20,500 bases of DNA from Nanobdellota archaeon. Lineage in GTDB: Archaea > Nanobdellota > Nanobdellia > Pacearchaeales > GW2011-AR1. The position numbers and the translations under genes were made by a program. Within the stretch, counting starts at the first letter, position 1. Every line of letters starts with the position of its first letter. The notes beneath the pieces are model-generated. The model saw only the letters and a list, made by a program, of their open reading frames with translations. It did not search any database and was not told the origin of the DNA. The stretch lies in NCBI GenBank assembly GCA_022563455.1, contig JADFNI010000014.1, positions 1 to 20,500 on the forward strand, read 5' to 3'. Positions 1-6,183 of the stretch are shown piece by piece.

Positions 1-906
1 GACAATGAAAAAACAGCAAATGCCGTCGCGCGGAGATTAGGATTGGAGCGAGTGATTGCCGATGTCCTGCCCGATCAGAAAGTGGCGGTGGTGAAAGACC
101 TTCAGGCAGATGGCCGTATCGTTGCGATGGCTGGGGACGGGGTGAATGATGCACCTGCAGTGAAACATGCTAATCTTGGGATTGCTATGGGGATCATGGG
201 CAGTGATGTTACAAAAGAGGCAAGCGATATGATTTTGCAGGATGATAATTTTGTTAGTATAGTTGATGCTGTTGAGGAGGGTCGGGGGATCTATCTTAAT
301 ATTAGAAAATTTGTTAATTATTTATTTTCTTCAAATATTGCCGAAGTTATGATTGTATTTTTGTCTATTCTTCTTTCCTGGAATTTGCCATTTACTGCTA
401 TTATGCTTCTTTGGATAAATCTAGTAACTGACGGTCTTCCTGCCTTGGCGCTTAGTGTAGATCCTGTTCCAAAAAATACAATGAGTCGTCCGCCTAGAAA
501 GACTGGTGAAGGAATTGTTACGAAACACATGATTGTAAACATCGTTTATGTTTCTATATTAATTACTATTGCTGTTCTTTGGTTATTTAAATGGAGTTTT
601 GAAACTTATGGTTTGGTTTACGCTCAGACTATAGCATTTAGTTCTTTGATTGTGATGGAACTTGTAAGACTTCAAACTATTAGGGCAGAATCTAAAGTAG
701 GAATTTTCTCAAATAAGTATTTGATACTTGCAGTTATTGGATCTTTCTTATTACAGTTAGCAGTTATCTATTCGCCGCTTAATAGATTCTTTGGGACTGT
801 TCCAATAGCGCTTAGCGACTGGGGAGTAATATTGGTTGTTAGCTTTGGTGTTTGGGTATTGAATACTCTTGGATCAAAGGTTATTGGAAAGTTTTTTAGG
901 GAATGA
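1..906 (+). CDS. P-type cation-transporting ATPase, C-terminal part (5' end outside window; possible chimera)
   Basis: The frame is open from base 1 and stops at TGA 904-906, so only the C-terminal ~301 residues are present. The hinge motif GDGVNDAPA (133-159) is the conserved Mg/phosphorylation-domain signature of P-type ATPases. Downstream the protein is of the calcium (P2A) type: SSNIAEV (329-349) in M5 and NLVTDG (418-435) in M6 match the SERCA cation-site residues Asn/Glu and Asn/Thr/Asp. About six membrane segments follow the hinge, as expected for P2 pumps. Upstream of the hinge the sequence instead reads like a heavy-metal P1B pump: DNEKTANAVARRLGL is followed at once by ADVLPDQK, without the ~40-residue insert P2 pumps carry there. 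GC content by hand count is about 54% for 1-180, then 43%, 38% and 18% over the next three 60-base blocks. Family call is firm; the natural integrity of the gene is doubtful. Confidence 0.85.
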   Translation, partial: DNEKTANAVARRLGLERVIADVLPDQKVAVVKDLQADGRIVAMAGDGVNDAPAVKHANLGIAMGIMGSDVTKEASDMILQDDNFVSIVDAVEEGRGIYLNIRKFVNYLFSSNIAEVMIVFLSILLSWNLPFTAIMLLWINLVTDGLPALALSVDPVPKNTMSRPPRKTGEGIVTKHMIVNIVYVSILITIAVLWLFKWSFETYGLVYAQTIAFSSLIVMELVRLQTIRAESKVGIFSNKYLILAVIGSFLLQLAVIYSPLNRFFGTVPIALSDWGVILVVSFGVWVLNTLGSKVIGKFFRE

Positions 907-921
907 TTCTATTAATTATTT

Positions 922-981
922 ATGATAGAAATAGTGGCTGCAGTATTGATTGGAATTCTTGCAGGCATCTTTACGGGTTAA
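922..981 (+). pseudogene. Truncated duplicate of the 5' end of the TctA-type permease gene
   Basis: An ATG at 922 opens a 19-codon frame, MIEIVAAVLIGILAGIFTG, stopped by TAA at 979-981. It closely matches the first 20 residues of the permease at 1338 (MLVEIIVAVFLGILAGIFTG). Bases 950-978 are identical to 1369-1397 (29 nt); similarity ends abruptly at the stop codon. The intact gene continues with LIPGIH. This is most simply a decapitated remnant left by duplication or by insertion of the 79-residue gene between the copies. A functional 19-residue peptide is unlikely but not excluded. Confidence 0.6.
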
Positions 982-1035
982 GATAATGCCAATGCATTAC
1001 AAATAACATACAATAAAATTAATTTTAAAAATAGA

Positions 1036-1043
1036 TTTAAATA
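1036..1043 (+). promoter_or_regulatory. TATA box of the small membrane protein gene
   Basis: TTTAAATA is centred 25-26 nt before the ATG at 1065 and only ~20 nt before the ATG at 1059. In a leaderless archaeal promoter this spacing favours 1065 as the true start. Confidence 0.45.
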
Positions 1044-1064
1044 GTCATTTATCTTGGGATGATA

Positions 1065-1298
1065 ATGGAATGGAAGGTGATATTAAAATATTCTGGAATT
1101 ATTGGTGTGATAATAGGGCTATTAAATGAAGTGTATTGGAGTCTTGACCCAGGATTACTTGTTGGGGGATTAATTGCCACTGGATTAATATTAAATCGAA
1201 AATTAAAGAAAGATGATTGGGGAATTTTCGTTGGAGTTTTGGTTACAATTGTTGTTTATGATATAATGTTAACTCTATTGGATTTAGTGCTTGGTTAA
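1065..1298 (+). CDS. Small hydrophobic membrane protein, function unknown
   Basis: Encodes 77 residues from the ATG at 1065 (79 from 1059). I chose 1065 because the TATA box lies 25-26 nt upstream of it. The protein has about three hydrophobic stretches separated by NEVYWSLDP and a basic loop NRKLKKDDW, suggesting two or three membrane helices. I recognise no family. It sits between the broken and intact copies of the permease start, with its own promoter and a separate promoter following it, so it is probably monocistronic and could be the insert that separated the two copies. Confidence 0.55.
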   Translation: MEWKVILKYSGIIGVIIGLLNEVYWSLDPGLLVGGLIATGLILNRKLKKDDWGIFVGVLVTIVVYDIMLTLLDLVLG

Positions 1299-1307
1299 TA
1301 ACCAAAA

Positions 1308-1316
1308 TATATAAAT
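1308..1316 (+). promoter_or_regulatory. TATA box of the permease gene
   Basis: TATATAAAT is centred 26 nt before the ATG at 1338, the spacing expected for a leaderless archaeal transcript. It is the reason for preferring 1338; the ATG at 1324 is in another frame. Confidence 0.5.
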
Positions 1317-1337
1317 TATAAAAATGATGACTTTTGG

Positions 1338-2531
1338 ATGCTTGTTGAAATAATAGTTGCAGTATTTCTTGGAATTCTTGCAGGCATCTTTACGGGTCTT
1401 ATTCCAGGTATTCATATAAATCTTGTTTTTGGAATTGTTCTTGGATCTTTAGCTTTTCTTTTTGAAATTTCGACATTTGCCGCTGTTGCTTTCATTGTAT
1501 CAATTGCGATTATGCATACTTTTATTGATTTTATCCCCTCAATTTATTTAGGTGCTCCTAATGAAGATACGGCTTTATCTACAATGCCAGGGCATAAGTT
1601 TTTGATGAAAGGTCATGGACATGAAGCTCTTCAATACACTCTTTTGGGATCTATAATTGCGGTTGTTTTACTCTTTTTTATTGTTCCATTGTTTATGATT
1701 GTTATTCCTTTTGCCTATTCTTTTATTAGTGACATGATGGCGTTTATTTTAATTTGGGTTTCAATATTTTTGATACTTCCTGAAAAATCTAAATGGGCAG
1801 TTATTCTTGTTTTTTTCTTATCTGGATTTTTAGGAATTGCTTCTATGGGTCTTGGACTTGATCAATCGCTTATGCCTCTTCTTACTGGGCTTTTTGGCTC
1901 TTCTACAATAATTACTTCGATCAAGTCTTCAGTTCAAGTTCCTAAACAGGAGATTGACAAAATTTCTGTTTCTTTCAAGGAAATCGCTCCTCCAACATTT
2001 GCAACAGCCTTGGTGTCACCGATTTGTTCGTTTTTTCCAGGGATTGGAGCTTCACAGGCTGCAGTTATTGGGTCTAGAGTTATTAAGGAAAAAAGTCGTA
2101 AGCAATTTCTTATTTTACTAGGGTCAATTAATACTCTTGTTATGGCTGTATCTTTTGTTACACTTTTTTTGGTTGGCAAATCTCGAACAGGGGCTGCTGC
2201 TGCGGTCTTTGAAGTTGTAAGGGTGGATATTAAAATCCTTTTTTTAATTGGAATTATTGTAATAATTACTTCGGCTATTGCAGTTCCTGTGACTCTTTAT
2301 TTTTCTAAAATTTTTGCCCTAAACATTTCTAAGATAAATTATTCTTTGATTTCTTATGGTGTGCTTGTTTTATTGTGTGGTGTTGTCCTCTCATTCTCTG
2401 GAATTCTTGGATTTTTGGTTTTTGTTGTGGCTACTTTTGTAGGTTTGTTTTGCAGTTATATTGGTGTTAGAAAAGGATTTTTGATGGGGGCTCTTCTTAT
2501 TCCGACTATATTGTTTTACTTTCCAGTTTAA
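1338..2531 (+). CDS. TctA-family (DUF112) membrane permease
   Basis: A 397-residue polytopic protein with about ten membrane segments. It resembles the archaeal TctA/DUF112 family (large permease subunit of tripartite tricarboxylate transporters in bacteria; substrate in archaea generally unknown). Supporting motifs are the N-terminal glycine-rich GIFTGLIPGIHINLV, the loop APNEDTALSTMPGH near residue 75, KGHGHEAL, and a second half-repeat motif FFPGIGASQAAVIGSRV near residue 235. These two Gly/Pro-rich re-entrant motifs match the internal two-fold repeat of the family. No periplasmic binding protein (TctC) or small subunit (TctB) is next to it, so it may act alone. Its last 26 bases overlap, tail to tail, the gene on the opposite strand. 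Confidence 0.8.
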   Translation: MLVEIIVAVFLGILAGIFTGLIPGIHINLVFGIVLGSLAFLFEISTFAAVAFIVSIAIMHTFIDFIPSIYLGAPNEDTALSTMPGHKFLMKGHGHEALQYTLLGSIIAVVLLFFIVPLFMIVIPFAYSFISDMMAFILIWVSIFLILPEKSKWAVILVFFLSGFLGIASMGLGLDQSLMPLLTGLFGSSTIITSIKSSVQVPKQEIDKISVSFKEIAPPTFATALVSPICSFFPGIGASQAAVIGSRVIKEKSRKQFLILLGSINTLVMAVSFVTLFLVGKSRTGAAAAVFEVVRVDIKILFLIGIIVIITSAIAVPVTLYFSKIFALNISKINYSLISYGVLVLLCGVVLSFSGILGFLVFVVATFVGLFCSYIGVRKGFLMGALLIPTILFYFPV

Positions 2532-4206
2532 GAAATGGTTTTCTTAACTTATAGGGCCTTTTTGATTTTCTTAACTTATGGGATATCAATGCTAGGATTA
2601 TTAGTATTATAATAATTAGGATTATCCTCAAGAGTCTTTTTGTGTTTATGTCAGAAAATGGAAACTCTTTTTCATATAAAATAACTGAAAACCAGGAAAC
2701 TGCACTCTCTGTTTTCCCCTCATAAGTTACTTTTGTATAAAGTATATAATTTGCTGGTTTTGTGTTTAAAGGAATTTTAAAGATTTTTGTGAATTTTAAT
2801 TGTGAATTTTCTTTAACTCTTAATATTTCTTGTTCGCTTATCAAAATATTACCTTCTTCATCTTTTATTATATAATTAATATTAAAGTCGACTGTTCCAG
2901 TTTCATTGATATTGTAAATAATTATATCTACTTTAATTTCTTCACCTGGGGCTACTTGTAAAAAGGCTTCTAATATTTCTGCTTTAACATCAAATGAAGT
3001 TTCTCTACTTTCAATTTCTAAAGCGATTATAACTTCTTTTCGTATTTCTCCTCCGTTTATGATTAATTTTCCTAAATAGAGGTTTGGAACTACGGTTTCA
3101 TTTATCATAAAATCTAGGTTAATCAGTTTTGATTCTTTGATTCTTAAATCAAAATTTGGTTCATCTATTTTCATAAAATCTTCAAGTTTTAAATTTTCTA
3201 GAATTATCTTTATCTTTGTATTTCCCTCATTCTCTATTATTATCTGTTCTCTTCCTTTTTGCCCAACTCTTAAGTTTAAATTTATTTTATCTTTATTTAT
3301 GCTAAAATTTTTTATTACCCTTCCACCCCCTTTGGAGATTTCTTCTTCGATAACTTCTCCTGTTGGTGTTTCTTCTGCTGAAAAGGTACTAAAGTGTGTG
3401 ACATTAAAACTCAAATTTCTTCCAGAGTAGCTGTTTTGTGTACATATTGTAGATGGACAAACTACACTATCAATTAATATTCTTGGAGTTATAAATGTAA
3501 GATTATATAAAATTAATGTGGCAGATTTATTAAAATTAGGAAGGGATTCAGTATCTATTTCAATTCTATTTGAAGAAATGTTAACAGAACTATTTATATC
3601 AAGGAGATTATCAGAAAAGTTAGAGTCAGCTGTTAAATTAATTGCTTCTAAAAATTTTATTTTTCCATAAAGTGAATTCTCTAAAATAATGTCACTTAAA
3701 TTTTGCATCTGGGTATATGAAAAATTATAGAAATTTGTCGAATCTCCTTTGTGGCTACCATTAAATTCACTAAAAAGAATTGTAAATAATGTTAGGTTTA
3801 TATTGAATGTAACATTTTTAGAAGTGGTGTTTCCTGCAGTGTTATTTGCGAAAAGATAAAGTGTGTGGCTTCCTGTCGTAGTATTAAATGTTATTGGATT
3901 GGTTAAAGTTATATTGGCTCCGTTGTCCAAATTATACCAAACGGCTTGCTCACCTCCGGCGGTGAAGTCTAAAGGGATAGATCCATTGTATATGTAAGTA
4001 CTATTTTTAGGAGTTATTATTGTTAATCTTGGAGAGCCTGTAATAGAAATTGTAAGTCCTACATTATTGACAGTTACTTCGCCAGTAATAGTATCTTCAA
4101 ATATTATATCTCCAGTAATAGCACTTACACTGATACTCACTAAAAGAATAATTATTAAAATTAAATAAAAAATGATTGACGAAAATATAAATAGTTTTTT
4201 TTTCAT
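2506..4206 (-). CDS. Secreted, membrane-anchored surface protein with N-glycosylation sites
   Basis: 566 residues. Residues 1-29 form a basic/hydrophobic signal sequence or anchor ending in SVSA. Residues ~60-150 look like an Ig-like fold of the 'NITYxYNGSIPLDFTAGG' type, followed by a long stretch dense in N-x-S/T sequons (for example NNTAGNTT, NLSFNVTHFS). A Cys pair (CPSTIC) lies near residue 250. A linker GEVIEEEISKGGGRV precedes two beta-rich domains (~295-510) like bacterial/archaeal NEW3- or CARDB-type adhesion domains. Residues ~527-543 are a C-terminal transmembrane helix with a Lys/Arg-rich cytoplasmic tail. Motif ITG occurs three times just after the signal (30-32, 40-42, 55-57). 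It is the most downstream gene of the surface cluster and has its own TATA box. The precise role (S-layer, adhesion) is inference. Confidence 0.7.
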   Translation of the reverse strand: MKKKLFIFSSIIFYLILIIILLVSISVSAITGDIIFEDTITGEVTVNNVGLTISITGSPRLTIITPKNSTYIYNGSIPLDFTAGGEQAVWYNLDNGANITLTNPITFNTTTGSHTLYLFANNTAGNTTSKNVTFNINLTLFTILFSEFNGSHKGDSTNFYNFSYTQMQNLSDIILENSLYGKIKFLEAINLTADSNFSDNLLDINSSVNISSNRIEIDTESLPNFNKSATLILYNLTFITPRILIDSVVCPSTICTQNSYSGRNLSFNVTHFSTFSAEETPTGEVIEEEISKGGGRVIKNFSINKDKINLNLRVGQKGREQIIIENEGNTKIKIILENLKLEDFMKIDEPNFDLRIKESKLINLDFMINETVVPNLYLGKLIINGGEIRKEVIIALEIESRETSFDVKAEILEAFLQVAPGEEIKVDIIIYNINETGTVDFNINYIIKDEEGNILISEQEILRVKENSQLKFTKIFKIPLNTKPANYILYTKVTYEGKTESAVSWFSVILYEKEFPFSDINTKRLLRIILIIIILIILALISHKLRKSKRPYKLRKPFLKLESKTI

Positions 4207-4226
4207 AACATAGCAAATAAAATTAA

Positions 4227-4235
4227 TTATATAAG
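4227..4235 (-). promoter_or_regulatory. TATA box of the 566-residue surface protein gene
   Basis: On the minus strand this reads CTTATATAA, centred 25 nt before the ATG at 4206. The gene can therefore be transcribed independently of the two genes upstream. Confidence 0.5.
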
Positions 4236-4260
4236 ATTATTGTTTGAAGATTAATCAAAA

Positions 4261-4827
4261 CTATTTTCTTCTTCTTAAGAAATATATAAAGGCGGCTATA
4301 ATCAATAAAGCTAAGATACTCAAAATTATTTTCGTATTTGTAGAAATTCCTTCATCTAGGATATATTCTGGTTCGACTAGCACAATTGTTTCTTCTCCAA
4401 CAATAACTGGAATATTTTGTGTTATCTTGGTCGCTAACTGTACCATTTGACTACCTTCTTCTGCAATCTGGGTATAACTAACTGCAATTTTGTATGTGGT
4501 TCCTAAGGGTACACTTTCAGGTATTGTCACTCTAATGTTGGTTTTGACGCCTTCAACTCCTGCTGGAACAAAGTATTCTTTACTTTGATCAGTTATTGTG
4601 GCAATCTCTGCACCCTCAATAAGTTCGGCTCTTAGTGTAATATCTTCATCGTCGCTTGCCATATTCTGTAGCCTAAATGTGATATCTACACTATCTCCTG
4701 GTTGAAGCTTTAATTGATTGTTAGGTTCCCAGTAAGAGACTGCAATTCCAAAAGCATTGACAAAGGAGATTGAGAGCAGAACTAACAAAAACATTCCTAA
4801 CATAACACCTCTTCTAGTTTTTTCCAT
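4261..4827 (-). CDS. Secreted single-pass surface protein with Ig-like domain
   Basis: 188 residues. A short basic start (MEKTRRG) is followed by a signal helix (~8-25) ending in NA. The ectodomain (~28-150) is beta-rich: LQPGDSVDITFRLQNMASDDEDITLRA and VPLGTTYKIAVSYTQ resemble NEW3/alpha-galactosidase-like or archaellum-FlaF/FlaG-like Ig folds that bind or stabilise surface assemblies. Residues ~164-184 are a C-terminal membrane helix followed by RRRK. The start codon lies one base beyond the stop codon of the 305-residue gene, so the two are almost certainly co-transcribed and translationally coupled. No promoter of its own is visible. Specific function unknown. Confidence 0.7.
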   Translation of the reverse strand: MEKTRRGVMLGMFLLVLLSISFVNAFGIAVSYWEPNNQLKLQPGDSVDITFRLQNMASDDEDITLRAELIEGAEIATITDQSKEYFVPAGVEGVKTNIRVTIPESVPLGTTYKIAVSYTQIAEEGSQMVQLATKITQNIPVIVGEETIVLVEPEYILDEGISTNTKIILSILALLIIAAFIYFLRRRK

Positions 4828-4828
4828 T

Positions 4829-5746
4829 TTAAGTTACAACGGTAACAGTCCATTGTGCTCCTGCTGCGGATGAGTAAGATTGTGAACTAAGATCAGAGTT
4901 AAGTGCTTCTAAATAAAAGTATAATTCTTCTTGTCCTGTGACTCCGTCGTTAAGGGAGTAATTGCCCCTCGTAAGGTTTGCTAGGTCTACTTGAACTTCT
5001 GTATTGTTAATCATCGTCGTATTATCTGAGGCATCAGCAGTATTGACAGTAAAGTTTTCGGCATAGATATATTCGGTGGCAGTAGTCTCTCCGGCAAGGT
5101 CGGTGGCATTTACTGTGATGTTGGTTATTGCGTCATTTCCTGTGTTGTTGATTGTGATTGGGTCTGTGTTAGATCCAATGTCTGTAGAAGTAATAGTTAG
5201 GGAAGGCCAATCTAATTGTGTTGGGGACATCTTCATAGCAAGCAGTATGTTAAAAGTAAATGAGATTGTAGAATTTGAGACTACTGTGCCTGCACTATCA
5301 TTTATGGTCGCATTTACTGTCCAGACAGCATTAGCATCGAAGTAATATAGGTTGATTGTACAAGTATAGTTTTGGCTATTTCCAAAAGGTGAGCCTTGAG
5401 TCGCACAGGAAGAATTAATTCTTTCTGCTTCTCCAGAAGATGTTACATTCATTTGGGCAACATCCAAATCAGACGCACCATCGTCATCGTCGGCAGTGAA
5501 GTTAATAATAAAAGTTCTTGTAGAATCTTCGATTGGATCTACATCAGATACTGTAGTAACAAATGTTATTGTTGGTGCGGTGTTTCCAATAGTTAAATTC
5601 ACAATGGTGTCGCCAAAGGACGCATACCCTGTTATATTCCCCCATAAATCAGAAAAGAGTCCTGCACTGGCAAAAGAAATAGTAAATAACCCAATAAGTA
5701 AAGCAACCATGATGATTGCTTTTTTATTCACCTTCTTTTTTATCAT
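4829..5746 (-). CDS. Secreted surface protein, paralogue of the giant protein's C-terminal module
   Basis: 305 residues with a lysine-rich start and signal helix (~10-28, ending ASA), then LFSDLWGNITGYASFGDT, which carries the ITG motif at 38-40. Residues ~57-305 align along their length with residues ~1484-1738 of the giant protein encoded just upstream. Over residues 171-283 versus 1603-1715 I count 95 identities in 113 aligned positions, without gaps. The protein is rich in Asn-x-Ser/Thr and acidic DDDDG-type loops and has two Cys (114, 129) in the first half. It has no C-terminal anchor and simply ends at WTVTVVT, so it is either released or held by a partner, perhaps the coupled 188-residue anchored protein. 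A tandem duplication origin is well supported; the role is not. Confidence 0.75.
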   Translation of the reverse strand: MIKKKVNKKAIIMVALLIGLFTISFASAGLFSDLWGNITGYASFGDTIVNLTIGNTAPTITFVTTVSDVDPIEDSTRTFIINFTADDDDGASDLDVAQMNVTSSGEAERINSSCATQGSPFGNSQNYTCTINLYYFDANAVWTVNATINDSAGTVVSNSTISFTFNILLAMKMSPTQLDWPSLTITSTDIGSNTDPITINNTGNDAITNITVNATDLAGETTATEYIYAENFTVNTADASDNTTMINNTEVQVDLANLTRGNYSLNDGVTGQEELYFYLEALNSDLSSQSYSSAAGAQWTVTVVT

Positions 5747-5766
5747 TTAAGAGACAAAGCATTTAG

Positions 5767-5776
5767 CTTTTTAAAG
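5767..5776 (-). promoter_or_regulatory. TATA box of the 305/188-residue operon
   Basis: Minus-strand CTTTAAAAAG is centred 25-26 nt before the ATG at 5746, placed between that gene and the stop codon of the giant gene (5779-5781). Confidence 0.45.
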
Positions 5777-5778
5777 TT

Positions 5779-6183
5779 TTATATTGTTTTCTTTACTTTA
5801 TTTTTCTTTACTTTATTTTTCTTTACTGCTTTCGAATAAATTGACCAAATGTTTCTTTGATCTCTATTAACTAATTTAGCGATCTCATTGTATTTTAGTC
5901 CTTTATCTTTTAGGTAAATAATAGTAGCTTCTAGTATAGTTAGTTTCTTGCTGAAAATTGATACTGGTAGGAATATATCAGTTTCTTTGACTTTTATTAA
6001 TTCTTTTTGTTTTTGTATGGCCTTATGATATGATGTCCAAATGTTTCTTTCATCTCTTTCTAACAATTCTGCGATTTTGTGATAACTCATTCCAAGGTTT
6101 TCTTTTAAGTATTTAGATACGGTTTCTAATGCTCCGACGTTCTTGGAGAATATTGTTGACGGAATGCTTACATTTGATATAAC
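5779..6183 (-). other. Tandem helix-turn-helix-like domain encoded at the 3' end of the giant gene
   Basis: Residues 1756-1889. Repeat 1 contains MSYHKIAELLERDERNIW and repeat 2 LKYNEIAKLVNRDQRNIW, each preceded by a (I/V)xxxIFSK....LE segment and followed by YxKA. The pattern 'short helix, IAxLLxRDxR, IW' is that of sigma-region-4/RepA-like helix-turn-helix units. It starts directly after nine lysines (6184-6210) and ends with a repetitive basic tail VKKNKVKKNKVKK. The paralogous 305-residue protein lacks it entirely, so it is an added domain. Confidence 0.65.

Noticed and set aside
2506..2531. Frameshift or mis-assembly at the permease/surface-gene overlap
   Set aside because: Both frames end in normal tails (membrane helix end; basic cytoplasmic tail); short tail-to-tail overlaps also occur at 15398-15415, so this looks like ordinary genome compaction.
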